A stretch of DNA of 64,000 nucleotides, taken from positions 1 through 64,000 of the forward strand of contig NZ_LOBC01000018.1 of the NCBI RefSeq assembly GCF_001583695.1, written 5' to 3'. The DNA is from Bacillus wiedmannii. Its GTDB lineage: Bacteria > Bacillota > Bacilli > Bacillales > Bacillaceae_G. A model generated the notes under the pieces. That model did not search any database and was not told the origin of the DNA. It was given only the letters and a program-made list of their open reading frames with translations. Every line of letters starts with the position of its first letter. The stretch's first letter is position 1. Shown here one piece after another: positions 26,130 to 34,634 of the stretch. Position numbers and translations under genes: made by a program.

Positions 26130-27857
26130 TTATTGTTCAATAGATAACACTGGTAAGTTGGAACTAATGCTATCGTACTTTTCTGGATCAATTCCTTTTA
26201 TACGTGCATTATGAGCATAAAGTAGTTTACGATAGTTTAATAAAATAACTGGTGGATCATCACTTAACTCTTTATACAGTTCTTTATAAATTGCTTTACG
26301 TTTTTCAATATCTGTCGTCCCTATACCTTTTACAATCAAGTCATCTACTTTCGGGTTGTTATAACCCGTATCACTTTTTGGATTAGTTGATAAGTAATCA
26401 CTTACAACTTCACTTGGATCACTAATTCCTGGTGTTGAAACTGCCGCTAAATCGTAGTCACCTTTTCCTACTTTTGAAAGCATCGTATTAAAGTCCATCA
26501 ACTCTGGATTTAATTCAACACCGATTTCTTTATAACTTTCTTTTGCAATTGGAATAAAGATATCATTTGTCTTACCTGTATTTGATGCGTAATATGTTAA
26601 TTTTAGTTTTTGACCATCTTTTTCACGAACCCCGTCAGAACCTACTTTCCAGCCAGCCTCATCCAATAATTTTTTAGCCTTTTCTACGTCATGTGGATAT
26701 TTATTAATACCTTCTTCTGTATATGCCCATGAAACTGGCGCAATTGGTACGTTAGCAACAGATCCATATCCTTGTAAAGCTGTATCCACATACTTCTTAC
26801 GGTCTAATCCATAAGTAAGTGCTTGACGTACCTTCTTATCCTTCAAATACGATTTCTTATTATTTACATAGATATAAGCAATATCACTTGATGATTCAAG
26901 ATTAATATTTGCAAACTCTAATCCTTTTAATTGGTCTATATTCTCAGGATTTGCTCTAAATCCACTATAGTCCAGTTCACCTGTTTGGAATAATTGGAAT
27001 CCAGTATCACCTGATGTGATTTTGTAAATAAAGTTTTTGATTTTTGGTTTACCTGCATAATAATTTTCGTTAGCAACGAAGCGTACTTCTTGACCTGGAA
27101 CATATTTTTCAAATTTATATGGACCCGCTGCAATTGGTTGCCCATATAATGCTTTTAAATAGTCTAAACTTGTATTTTGTTTATAATCTTTTCCATAATA
27201 AGCTTTTGATAGTACTGGGCCACCTAAATTAGTTAGCGCCTGTGAATTAACTTTTTCAGTCGTAATTTTAATTGTCTGTGGATCAACAACTTGAATTCCT
27301 TCAATAGAAGTTGCTTTTCCTTCTTTATATTCCTTCCCGCCTTTAACAGCATACTGAGCAATATCCAATCCACCTTCATACGCTTTATCATGAAGTAGTG
27401 TTAATGTAAATGCTACGTCATCCGCTGTTAAAGGCGACCCATCACTAAATTTTAAATTTTTACGTAAATGGAATGTATATGTTAACTGGTCAGCAGAAAT
27501 ATCCCATTTTTCTGCAAGGTCCGGAATAGGTTTACTTTGTTTGTCTGTTGTTACTAGTGACGCAAAAATAACAGACGTTACATTTCCATCCCAACCATTA
27601 TCTTGGAAATATGGAAGGAAAACTCCCCCTGGCTTAGAAATGGCTGTAATAAACGTATCTTTTCGCTGATTTGCTTTCTCTGGACTTTTCTTTTTATCTG
27701 TAGCTGGAATTGATTCAATCTTCGAGTCTTTTAAATCCTGCTTTTTTACTGGTTCTGTAGAAGCCGTATCTTCCTGTCCCCCACAAGCAGATAACACAAG
27801 CGAACTACTCAGTAATACTGAAAATACACCAGCCCATTTTTTTGTCTTTTTCTTCAT
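26130..27857 (-). CDS. Oligopeptide-binding lipoprotein (SBP family 5), copy 1
   Basis: 575 residues from ATG 27857, with GGGTGGGG upstream. Signal peptide with the lipobox LVLSACGG. The mature part is a solute-binding protein family 5 fold (TYTFHLRKNLKFSDGSPLTA, QALTYGLDRKKYVDTALQGY). It delivers peptides to the permease pair downstream. It is strongly similar along its length to the protein at 28091-29791, so the operon has two binding proteins that may differ in specificity. Confidence 0.93.
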   Translation of the reverse strand: MKKKTKKWAGVFSVLLSSSLVLSACGGQEDTASTEPVKKQDLKDSKIESIPATDKKKSPEKANQRKDTFITAISKPGGVFLPYFQDNGWDGNVTSVIFASLVTTDKQSKPIPDLAEKWDISADQLTYTFHLRKNLKFSDGSPLTADDVAFTLTLLHDKAYEGGLDIAQYAVKGGKEYKEGKATSIEGIQVVDPQTIKITTEKVNSQALTNLGGPVLSKAYYGKDYKQNTSLDYLKALYGQPIAAGPYKFEKYVPGQEVRFVANENYYAGKPKIKNFIYKITSGDTGFQLFQTGELDYSGFRANPENIDQLKGLEFANINLESSSDIAYIYVNNKKSYLKDKKVRQALTYGLDRKKYVDTALQGYGSVANVPIAPVSWAYTEEGINKYPHDVEKAKKLLDEAGWKVGSDGVREKDGQKLKLTYYASNTGKTNDIFIPIAKESYKEIGVELNPELMDFNTMLSKVGKGDYDLAAVSTPGISDPSEVVSDYLSTNPKSDTGYNNPKVDDLIVKGIGTTDIEKRKAIYKELYKELSDDPPVILLNYRKLLYAHNARIKGIDPEKYDSISSNLPVLSIEQ

Positions 27858-27945
27858 TGTCCCCACCCTAACTTTTTTTAATAATTAAACCTTATGAACT
27901 GCTTGCCTTATGTATGCCTCCCACAGCAACATTTTATAGTCAATC

Positions 27946-28061
27946 GGAAAAGTCGGTTTTAATCGTAAAAAATAGATGTTTTTGAGGGGTAACAATCCTA
28001 TTCCGACCTTTCCGGTAGACTTTATGGTTATTAGCTTATATCGTCAGTTATATTTTGTCAA
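27946..28061 (-). promoter_or_regulatory. Promoter and structured leader of binding protein copy 1
   Basis: Minus-strand TTGACA (28056-28061) and TAAGCT (28033-28038) are spaced 17 nt. The leader then contains 11-nt arms GGAAAGGTCGG (28003-28013) and CCGACTTTTCC (27946-27956) that pair with one wobble around a 46-nt loop. The leader is about 170 nt long. This shows the copy has its own promoter; the hairpin has no U tail and its role is unknown. Confidence 0.5.
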
Positions 28062-28090
28062 TTCTTTCTAAATAAATATTTCGAAAATTT

Positions 28091-29791
28091 CTATTCTATC
28101 TTTAATTTAGGTAAACTTAATAAAATACCGTTATAGTTATCTTCTTGTAATCCTTGAATTCGTGCATTATGTGCAGACACCACTTTGCTATTATTCAAGA
28201 AGATTACAGGCGGGTCTTCGCTTAATTCTCGATATAACTTTTTATAAATTTCTTTTCGCTTTTCAATATCCAACGTTTCTAATGCTTGCTTAGCTAATTC
28301 ATCTACTTTCGGATTATAATATCCATCATAATTTCGTTTACTTGTTGAAACAAACTCTTCAATCGTTCCGCTCGGATCATCAATCATTGGCGTAGATACC
28401 ATCGCTAAATCATAATCACCTTTTATCACTTTTGAAATCATCGTATTAAAGTCCATATATTCTGGGTTAAACTCTATACCCAACTTTTTATAATCTTCTT
28501 TCATCACAGGAATCATTACATCATTTATTTTACTTGCTGATGAGGCAAAATAACTTACTTTCAATTTTTGTCCATCTTTTTCACGAATTCCATCCGAACC
28601 CGCTTTCCATCCAGCCTCATCCAGTAATTTCTTCGCCTTCTCTAAGTTATACTCATATTTATTAATGCCCTCTTCTGTATACGCCCATGAAACTGGCGTA
28701 ATCGGTACATTAACGAGTGACGCATATCCTTGGAAATACGTATCAATAACCTTTTGACGCTCTAATCCGTAAATAAATGCTTGGCGGACACGTTTATCTT
28801 TAAAGTATGGCTTCTTATAATTCATTTTAATGTAGCCATAAGAGCTTCCTGTATACACATTAATATTAGCAAAACCTAAATCTTTTAATTGCTCAATGGT
28901 CTCCACGTTTGTCGTAAAACCATCATAATCTACTTCTCCTGCTTGAAATTGTTGTAACTTCGTATCACCCTTTGTAATTTTATAAATAAAGTGCTCAATC
29001 TTCCGTTTTCCTTCAAAATAATTTTCATTTGCTACAAATCGAACCTCTTGACTAGGAATATATTGATCTAACTTATAAGCTCCTGCTCCCACCGGCTTCC
29101 CATACAACTCTTTTAAATACTCCAAGTGTCCTTGTTTATACTCTTTCCCGTAATACGCTTTAGATATAACTTCTCCACCGATTAATGATAGCGTTTGAGC
29201 ATTTACCTTTTCAGTCGTAATCCTAATTGTTTTCGGATCAATGACTTGAATTCCCTCAATAGAATTCGCTTTTCCTTCTTTATATGCTTGCCCACCTTTT
29301 ATTGCTGTTTGGCTTATATCAGTCGCACCACTATAAGTTGGATCATGTAATAACGTTAATGTAAATGCTACATCCTCCGTAGTTAACGGTTTACCATCAC
29401 TAAACTTCAAATTATCTTTCAAATGGAATGTATATGTAAGCTGATCCTCCGAAATATCCCACTTCTTCGCCAAAATGGGAATTGGTTTCCCTTCCTTATC
29501 CAGTCCAACGAGAGGCGCAAAGATAGCTTGCGTTATATTACCATCCCATCCATTCTCCATAAAGTGCGGAAGGAATATCCCTCCAGGGCTCGGCATTCCA
29601 ACTACAAAAGTATCTTTTCTTTCATTTACTTTTGTAGGACTTTTTGATTTGTCGCTCGCCTTAATAAATTCATCTTTTACTTTTAGTACGTTCCCGGCTT
29701 CATTTGTACTTGCTTCCTCTTGACCACATCCGGCTAGTAATACTGACACACTAAGAAATGTAGCAAGTGCTCCTTTAAAAGCATTTTTCAT
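28091..29791 (-). CDS. Oligopeptide-binding lipoprotein (SBP family 5), copy 2
   Basis: 566 residues, ATG 29791 after AAAGGTGAGAGGG. Lipobox LLAGCGQE near residue 22. SBP family 5 throughout (TYTFHLKDNLKFSDGKPLTT, QAFIYGLERQKVIDTYFQGY). A tandem paralogue of the downstream binding protein, with a separate promoter between them. It probably feeds the same DppBCDF-type importer. Confidence 0.92.
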   Translation of the reverse strand: MKNAFKGALATFLSVSVLLAGCGQEEASTNEAGNVLKVKDEFIKASDKSKSPTKVNERKDTFVVGMPSPGGIFLPHFMENGWDGNITQAIFAPLVGLDKEGKPIPILAKKWDISEDQLTYTFHLKDNLKFSDGKPLTTEDVAFTLTLLHDPTYSGATDISQTAIKGGQAYKEGKANSIEGIQVIDPKTIRITTEKVNAQTLSLIGGEVISKAYYGKEYKQGHLEYLKELYGKPVGAGAYKLDQYIPSQEVRFVANENYFEGKRKIEHFIYKITKGDTKLQQFQAGEVDYDGFTTNVETIEQLKDLGFANINVYTGSSYGYIKMNYKKPYFKDKRVRQAFIYGLERQKVIDTYFQGYASLVNVPITPVSWAYTEEGINKYEYNLEKAKKLLDEAGWKAGSDGIREKDGQKLKVSYFASSASKINDVMIPVMKEDYKKLGIEFNPEYMDFNTMISKVIKGDYDLAMVSTPMIDDPSGTIEEFVSTSKRNYDGYYNPKVDELAKQALETLDIEKRKEIYKKLYRELSEDPPVIFLNNSKVVSAHNARIQGLQEDNYNGILLSLPKLKIE

Positions 29792-30028
29792 TGCCCTCTC
29801 ACCTTTACCTTCCTAATTTTTATCGATGCAGGAACATAGGCCTCCTCTCTGTAACTATCTTTATTTTTCCTATAAAAATAGTATGAATTAATTTCAAGAT
29901 TATTCCTTTCCTTTAAACATGTCAATCGTTCTCTTTTATTTCGTATTAAAAAATTAAAAATTCACTTCTATTCGTTCAGTATGAAACATAGAATACTAAT
30001 AACCAATTACCAAAAAGGGGGCGAAAAC

Positions 30029-30226
30029 ATGGACAACCTATTCCAATACGTCCTGCACTACGTATTATTAACAATTATGATAGTCGGGGCTCTATTACTA
30101 TTCCCATTCTTCCCAAAGTTCGTCCTCTTTTTAGCTTTTTTTATTATGCTCGGGATCGCCATTATCATTTCAACAAGGGAAGATACGACACAAAAAGAAA
30201 GCAGAGTTCAGCGCGTAAAGCTGTAA
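30029..30226 (+). CDS. Small membrane protein, unknown
   Basis: 65 residues from ATG 30029, which has AAGGGGGCG about 6 nt upstream; the reading from 29981 lacks a site. Two hydrophobic segments (VLLTIMIVGALLLFPFF and FVLFLAFFIMLGIAIIIS) and a charged C-terminal tail. I do not recognise a family. Its terminator overlaps the last codons. Confidence 0.75.
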   Translation: MDNLFQYVLHYVLLTIMIVGALLLFPFFPKFVLFLAFFIMLGIAIIISTREDTTQKESRVQRVKL

Positions 30227-30239
30227 CTCTGCTTTTTTA
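30199..30239 (+). terminator. Terminator of the small membrane protein gene
   Basis: Stem aagcagagtt/aactctgctt (30199-30208, 30225-30234) with an inner cagc/gctg pairing and a T run. It includes the stop codon region of the gene. Confidence 0.8.
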
Positions 30240-30368
30240 TTTTCAATCCTGATCCGCCGTTTCACATACTTATGTCTCGGGAAATAAGTAACCGATCCAA
30301 AAAATCCCTAATATCATTTATGTTTTATAATCTATGTAAATTACGGAACAAAGATGTATCAAATTTAC

Positions 30369-30384
30369 TGTTTCACGTGAAACA
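30369..30384. promoter_or_regulatory. parS: parS site (ParB/Spo0J binding)
   Basis: TGTTTCACGTGAAACA is a perfect 16-bp palindrome that equals the Bacillus parS consensus TGTTNCACGTGAAACA. It lies in a non-coding gap between the small membrane protein gene and the ABC-F terminator. Such sites load ParB near the replication origin and recruit SMC, so this places the window in the origin region. Confidence 0.93.
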
Positions 30385-30421
30385 CAATTTTTATTTTTCT
30401 CTTAAAGTAAAATATGAGTAC

Positions 30422-30463
30422 AAAAAAGCGAATCCCTTCAGCAAAGCTGAAGGGATTCGCTTT
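30422..30463 (-). terminator. Terminator of the ABC-F gene
   Basis: Perfect 16-bp stem from agcgaatcccttcagc (30427-30442) and its complement (30446-30461), loop aaa, followed on the minus strand by six U. Confidence 0.92.
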
Positions 30464-30470
30464 CTACTTT

Positions 30471-32351
30471 TTACTCCACAATATTCTCTAACTCATTATA
30501 TAACTCCGCTCGTAACAACTCTTTCTTCGTTTTTTCTTCATACAATTGTTCAAGCATTTCAACATCAACTACATGTTCCATCTTACACTCAAGCGCATAT
30601 ATATCCTCTTCTACATACATTAACTCCGTTTCAATACCCTCAACATTCCTAACTTCTTTCTTTTTTACAGGAGCTGTTTCAATATTTTTTCTTCCTCGGC
30701 GTTGCTGCTTTATTACTTGTTTCTCGAGCTTTTCTTCCCACTTTTGACGAGCCCATGCGTAGTTCCCTGCAAACTCAAATAATTTATGCTCATCAATCCA
30801 ATACGTCTTTTCAAATAACTTATTTAAAAAATAACGATCATGTGAAACAGCTAAAATCGTTCCATTATATTGCTCAAGAGCTTCCTCTAAAACTTCCCTT
30901 GATTCAATGTCGAGATGGTTTGTCGGCTCATCTAAAATTAAAAAATTGATATCTTGATACATAAGTTGCGCAAGTCTTAACCTCATTTTTTCTCCACCGC
31001 TCAGTTGCGTTACTTTCTTAAACACCGCTGGACCATAAAATAAAAACCTAGCTAATATATGTCTCGCTTCTCCCTCTGTTACAGCTACATATTCCCTGAA
31101 AGCCTCTAATACATTACTCTTCATATTTCCGTACGCATGTTGTGATAAATAACCGATTTTCACACTACTACCAATACGGATTTCTCCAACGTCTGGTTCT
31201 ATTTCTTCTAATAATAACTTTAGTAACGTTGTCTTTCCTGTACCATTACGACCAACGATCGCCGCACGCTCTTGAAAACGAACATGTAAATTCGCTTCGT
31301 TAAATAAAGGGTGGCCAGCAAATCCTTTACTCACTTCTTTCATTACAACAACATCTTTCCCACTTCTCTCTTTCCCTTCAAACTGAAGTCCCATTTGTTT
31401 TCGTTCTAAAATAGGTTTCTTTAGTTTCTCTATACGTTCCAGTGCACGTTCCATACTTCTCGCTCTCTTATGCAATCCTTCATTCGGAGGATTCGCCTGA
31501 TTTGCCCATTCACGTAGTCGTTTAATTGCTTCTTTCATTTTCTTTATTTTCTTTTGCTGTTCTTGATAAGCCTGAAACTCCTGAAGTAACCGTTCTTCCT
31601 TTTCCTCAACAAACTGAGAATAGTTCGTATGATACACGTGAATCTCTCCATCTTCTAAATCAAAAACCTTCGTTACAACTTCATCAAGGAAATAGCGATC
31701 ATGTGAAATGACCATAACCGTTCCATTGTATTCTTTTAAAAATTGCTCTAGCCATTCTACGGCGAATAAATCTAAATGATTGGTTGGTTCATCTAATAGA
31801 AGTAAATCTGGTTTCTGCAACAACATGTATGCAAGGCTTACCTTTGTTTGTTCCCCACCACTTAACTCGGAAAATGATCGGAGAAATAGTTCTGTCACCT
31901 GTAGACCGTTTGCTACCTTCATCATATTCGCTTCTATTTCATAACCACCAAGAAACGCAAACTTTTCTTGGATTACTCCGTATCTCTCCATTAATCTTTG
32001 TAAAGCAGACGGTTCCCGTTCTTCTGCCATATGTTTTTCTAAAGCACGCATTTCTCTTTCTAATTCCTTTTCTGTTTTAAAGGCGGAACTCAATACATCA
32101 TATATATTCATACCCTCATCAAATTTCGGAATTTGTGCCACATGACCAATACATGTACCTTTCTTCATATGAATGTCCCCTGCATCCAAACTTTCCATTC
32201 CAGTTAGAAGCTGAAAGATTGTTGTCTTCCCACTACCGTTACGACCAACTAATCCAACACGTTCACCATTCTTTATTTCAAGCGATATATTTTCAAATAT
32301 GATGTTTCCACCAAAAGATTTCGTTACATTATTTACACTACAAATTGTCAT
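30471..32351 (-). CDS. ABC-F family ATPase
   Basis: 626 residues from ATG 32351 with AAAGGAG upstream; the longer reading passes through the attenuator. Two ABC domains (Walker A GRNGSGKTT and GRNGTGKTT; signatures LSGGEQTKVSLAYM and LSGGEKMRLRLAQL; Walker B LLLDEPTNHLD and LILDEPTNHLD) are joined by a long charged linker (about 245-315) that would reach into the ribosome, and there is a C-terminal coiled-coil tail. No membrane segments. ABC-F proteins free or protect ribosomes, some conferring resistance to PTC-binding antibiotics. The terminator-bearing leader suggests an antibiotic-inducible member. Confidence 0.88.
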   Translation of the reverse strand: MTICSVNNVTKSFGGNIIFENISLEIKNGERVGLVGRNGSGKTTIFQLLTGMESLDAGDIHMKKGTCIGHVAQIPKFDEGMNIYDVLSSAFKTEKELEREMRALEKHMAEEREPSALQRLMERYGVIQEKFAFLGGYEIEANMMKVANGLQVTELFLRSFSELSGGEQTKVSLAYMLLQKPDLLLLDEPTNHLDLFAVEWLEQFLKEYNGTVMVISHDRYFLDEVVTKVFDLEDGEIHVYHTNYSQFVEEKEERLLQEFQAYQEQQKKIKKMKEAIKRLREWANQANPPNEGLHKRARSMERALERIEKLKKPILERKQMGLQFEGKERSGKDVVVMKEVSKGFAGHPLFNEANLHVRFQERAAIVGRNGTGKTTLLKLLLEEIEPDVGEIRIGSSVKIGYLSQHAYGNMKSNVLEAFREYVAVTEGEARHILARFLFYGPAVFKKVTQLSGGEKMRLRLAQLMYQDINFLILDEPTNHLDIESREVLEEALEQYNGTILAVSHDRYFLNKLFEKTYWIDEHKLFEFAGNYAWARQKWEEKLEKQVIKQQRRGRKNIETAPVKKKEVRNVEGIETELMYVEEDIYALECKMEHVVDVEMLEQLYEEKTKKELLRAELYNELENIVE

Positions 32352-32370
32352 TTTCCGTACTCCTTTCAAT

Positions 32371-32408
32371 ATAAAAAACCATGGGAAAGAAACATTCCCC
32401 ATGGTTTT
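32371..32408 (-). terminator. Attenuator-like terminator just before the ABC-F ribosome site
   Basis: 11-bp stem aaaaccatggg/cccatggtttt (32375-32385, 32398-32408) with a U run in gene sense, ending about 8 nt before the AAAGGAG of the ABC-F gene. Transcripts can only reach the gene by reading through it, which is the layout of antibiotic-responsive leaders known for vmlR-type genes. Confidence 0.75.
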
Positions 32409-32414
32409 CGGCAT

Positions 32415-32443
32415 AGAAAAAGGAAGCCAAATAGCTCCCTTTT
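32415..32443 (-). terminator. First terminator-like hairpin in the ABC-F leader
   Basis: 10-bp stem AAAAGGGAGC/GCTTCCTTTT (minus strand, one G-U pair), loop TATTTG, then further U. It stands about 30 nt after the stop of a short ORF and just upstream of the second hairpin. Confidence 0.65.
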
Positions 32444-32475
32444 CACACGCTTATTAAAAATGGGTGAAGAGATTT

Positions 32476-32610
32476 CTATCGTTCAATAGCTACTATGCAA
32501 TTGTTAAAAAAGGACAGACGTATCCCGTTAACAACTACATCATGAAAAATCGCACGACAAAAATAGATATAATCTAAAAATTTGGCACGTGCAGCTAAAG
32601 AACGTTTCAT
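32476..32610 (-). CDS. Short ORF in the ABC-F leader (possible leader peptide)
   Basis: 44 residues from ATG 32610, preceded by AAAGAGGTGA; begins MKRSLAARAKFLDYIYF and ends IVAIER. A TATAAT box lies at 32653-32658 on the same strand. Its place ahead of two terminator hairpins suggests a leader peptide whose translation senses ribosome-targeting drugs, but it could be a separate small gene. The stretch RAIFHDVVVNG faintly resembles the family B peptide encoded in the opposite direction at 32846. Confidence 0.5.
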   Translation of the reverse strand: MKRSLAARAKFLDYIYFCRAIFHDVVVNGIRLSFFNNCIVAIER

Positions 32611-32738
32611 CTCATTCACCTCTTTCGTACGGAATTTAATACTTACTTCTTTATTATACTTCCCCATTTCATGTTTGAATAGTCATTTTTCTGAAAATAA
32701 TGAAGATAGACTAAACATTTCAATAAGTGACATCAAAT

Positions 32739-32803
32739 CTTACAACACTGTTATGTTCACGTAATGGAAAGCGATAGTACGAAAAAGCGCCTCCCTATAC
32801 AAT
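32739..32803 (+). promoter_or_regulatory. Bce-type operator and promoter of the three-peptide operon
   Basis: CTTACA-acac-TGTTAT (32739-32754), GTAA at positions 23-26 of the motif, GATAGT at 32773 and, exactly 19 nt later, TACAAT (32798-32803). The second arm of the inverted repeat is degenerate, but all distances equal those of the other seven members of this promoter class. Confidence 0.75.
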
Positions 32804-32845
32804 AAAGATGTAAACAAGAGAGACAACAAAAGGAGGTAAACAATC

Positions 32846-32926
32846 ATGATGAAAGAAATCGTAAAAGCAATCTTTGAGGTATTAGTGAACGGACAAGCAG
32901 TTGTAAAAGAACTAAACGAACTATAA
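32846..32926 (+). CDS. Family B micro-peptide
   Basis: 26 residues (25 if the second ATG at 32849 is used) after AAAGGAGG. Sequence AIFEVLVNGQAVVKELNEL matches the family B pattern of a hydrophobic helix followed by (N/D)-x-x-A-V-x-x-x-L-N. First gene of an operon of three. Amphipathic helix likely; no known function. Confidence 0.8.
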   Translation: MMKEIVKAIFEVLVNGQAVVKELNEL

Positions 32927-32942
32927 AAAGGAGTGAAGGAAT

Positions 32943-33020
32943 ATGATAAACATGGTAAAAATGATTTTACACGCTCTAGTTGATGCAAAAGCAGTTAGCC
33001 AAGAATTAAACGAACAATAA
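32943..33020 (+). CDS. Family B micro-peptide
   Basis: 25 residues after AAAAGGAGTG. The segment MVKMILHALVDAKAVSQELN is clearly related to MVFSALIDAKAVASTLNK encoded at 42826 and 43936 and to its upstream neighbour. Predicted amphipathic helix. Seventeen nucleotides after the preceding peptide gene. Confidence 0.8.
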   Translation: MINMVKMILHALVDAKAVSQELNEQ

Positions 33021-33037
33021 AAAAGGGGTAAATGAAT

Positions 33038-33160
33038 ATGAAGAAAGCCATTATTGTAATCGCAAGTACAGCAATTGCCTTATACACAATAAAAAATAGA
33101 AAAAAGAAGCACAATAAAAACAATCTATATTATCCATACACATTATTAAAGAAAAAATAA
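33038..33160 (+). CDS. Small basic membrane peptide
   Basis: 40 residues after AAAAGGGG. One hydrophobic segment (AIIVIASTAIALYTI) at the N-terminus, then a very basic tail (KNRKKKHNKNN and a final KKK). Third gene of the operon with two family B peptides. A single-span, inside-positive topology is expected. Family unknown. Confidence 0.78.
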   Translation: MKKAIIVIASTAIALYTIKNRKKKHNKNNLYYPYTLLKKK

Positions 33161-33209
33161 AAGACAAGGTACCCTATCTTAATGAGGATATCTTGTCTTT
33201 TATTTTTCC
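33160..33209 (+). terminator. Terminator of the three-peptide operon
   Basis: Outer stem aaaagacaag/cttgtctttt with an inner AT-rich pairing, followed by TTTATTTTT. Confidence 0.75.
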
Positions 33210-33294
33210 TATCACCTTTAAAGGATTTCCTTCTCCCTTTCCCGAATGTATTAAGCGGGATTTTTACACACATTTTAAAGGGGCATACATACAA

Positions 33295-34089
33295 ATGGAT
33301 ACACAACAACTATACTTTTTAAACGATATTGGCAAACAAAAACCAGAAAGCATTCGGAATAGAAGCGCCACATGTCCTTTTTGTGACAGAGAAAATTTAA
33401 CGGATATTTTAGCAACTGAGGACTCAATTATTTGGCTAAAAAACAAATTTCCTACATTAAAAGATACATTTCAAACGGTGCTAATCGAAACAGATAATTG
33501 TGAAGACCATATTGCGACATATACAGAAGAACATATGAGATCGCTAATCCGTTTCTCCATTCAACATTGGTTAGACTTACAGAAGAATGAAGAATTCACA
33601 TCTGTGATTTTATACAAAAACCATGGTCCATTCTCAGGCGGAAGTTTGCATCATGCACACATGCAGATTATTGGAATGAAATATGTAGACTACCTCGATA
33701 ACGTAGAACAGGAAAACTTCCAAGGAGTAATTGTGCAAAAAAACGAACACATTGAACTCAATATTTCAGATCGTCCTATTATCGGTTTTACTGAATTTAA
33801 TATCATCATTGAAGATGTTGAATGCATAGATGAACTAGCAAATTATATTCAACAAACTGTACGTTACATACTGACAGATTTCCATAAAGGATGTAGTAGT
33901 TATAACTTATTTTTCTATCACTTAAATGGAAAAATCATTTGTAAAGTTGTTCCTAGGTTTGTCGTTTCACCCTTATATGTAGGATATAAAATACCACAAG
34001 TTTCTACAAAGCTAGAAGACGTGAAAATACAACTCGCGCAGTACTTCACGAGCGAAAAAGATACAATTATTCACAAAAAAACAGAGTAG
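33295..34089 (+). CDS. DUF4931 protein, GalT/HIT-like
   Basis: 264 residues from ATG 33295, with AAAGGGG about 12 nt upstream; the reading from TTG 33193 lies inside the preceding terminator. CPFCDREN is a zinc-binding pair as in galactose-1-phosphate uridylyltransferases, and GGSLHHAHMQIIG carries the H-x-H-x-Q nucleotidyl-transfer motif of the HIT superfamily. It is probably a nucleotide or sugar-nucleotide transferase or hydrolase. It is not in a sugar operon, so the substrate is open. Confidence 0.8.
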   Translation: MDTQQLYFLNDIGKQKPESIRNRSATCPFCDRENLTDILATEDSIIWLKNKFPTLKDTFQTVLIETDNCEDHIATYTEEHMRSLIRFSIQHWLDLQKNEEFTSVILYKNHGPFSGGSLHHAHMQIIGMKYVDYLDNVEQENFQGVIVQKNEHIELNISDRPIIGFTEFNIIIEDVECIDELANYIQQTVRYILTDFHKGCSSYNLFFYHLNGKIICKVVPRFVVSPLYVGYKIPQVSTKLEDVKIQLAQYFTSEKDTIIHKKTE

Positions 34090-34110
34090 GTATAGAAAAC
34101 CTACTCTTTG
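34083..34110. terminator. Hairpin between convergent genes
   Basis: Stem agagtaggt/acctactct (34083-34091, 34099-34107) with short T runs; it contains the stop codons of both the DUF4931 and the transglycosylase gene. Confidence 0.65.
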
Positions 34111-34634
34111 ATTACACCTTTATTTCGATAGTACACGTCCTCTAACCCGACGTTATACTTCATGTTATTATCCGTCCACTCTGGCCCTAAATTTCCCGGC
34201 CATCCAGATGTATTTGCTATATATTTTAGTAATGCAAAATCAGTCAAACCTTTTTGCACCCCGCGCTTATATCCTTTCATTAAATGCGGCATTGCAATTT
34301 GCGCATTTGTACGTGGATCTTTCAACTCTTCATCAGTTAAATGCTCTGGTGCAAGTCCGCCACCGCGATGCAATTGAAACAATCCGAATGAAGTTCCATT
34401 ATCTCCAACACTTCTTGGATTTAACCGGCTTTCATGTTCGGCAATTGTAAGAGGTATCCATTCTGGAAGATTGACTTTCTTTGCTTCCTCTATAATAATT
34501 TGTTTCATCTGTTTTGCTTCTTCTGAGTCAACATAGCTTGTCTCATTCATTAACTTGCCCATTCCTTCAGACTTTCCTTGGAAATATAAGTACACCCCAA
34601 GAACAACTAAAAATCCTACAAAGAATTTCTTCAC
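34101..34634 (-). CDS. Lytic transglycosylase-like protein with membrane anchor
   Basis: 177 residues. N-terminal hydrophobic segment (FFVGFLVVLGVYLYF) with no clear cleavage site, then a lysozyme-like SLT domain: the catalytic Glu is in TIAEHESRLNPRS, and FGLFQLHRGGG and the later YIANTSGWPG match the family. It likely cuts peptidoglycan glycan strands at the cell surface. ATG 34634 follows GAAAGAGGTAGAGG-type purines. Confidence 0.82.
   Translation of the reverse strand: MKKFFVGFLVVLGVYLYFQGKSEGMGKLMNETSYVDSEEAKQMKQIIIEEAKKVNLPEWIPLTIAEHESRLNPRSVGDNGTSFGLFQLHRGGGLAPEHLTDEELKDPRTNAQIAMPHLMKGYKRGVQKGLTDFALLKYIANTSGWPGNLGPEWTDNNMKYNVGLEDVYYRNKGVIKE

Noticed and set aside
32371-32408. Attenuator as the ordinary end of an upstream gene
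   Set aside because: It lies only 8 nt before the ABC-F ribosome site and a separate hairpin already follows the short ORF, so a simple end-of-gene role explains it less well; I kept it as an attenuator candidate.
33193-33294. N-terminal extension of the DUF4931 protein
   Set aside because: The TTG at 33193 lies inside the terminator of the preceding operon and has no ribosome site.
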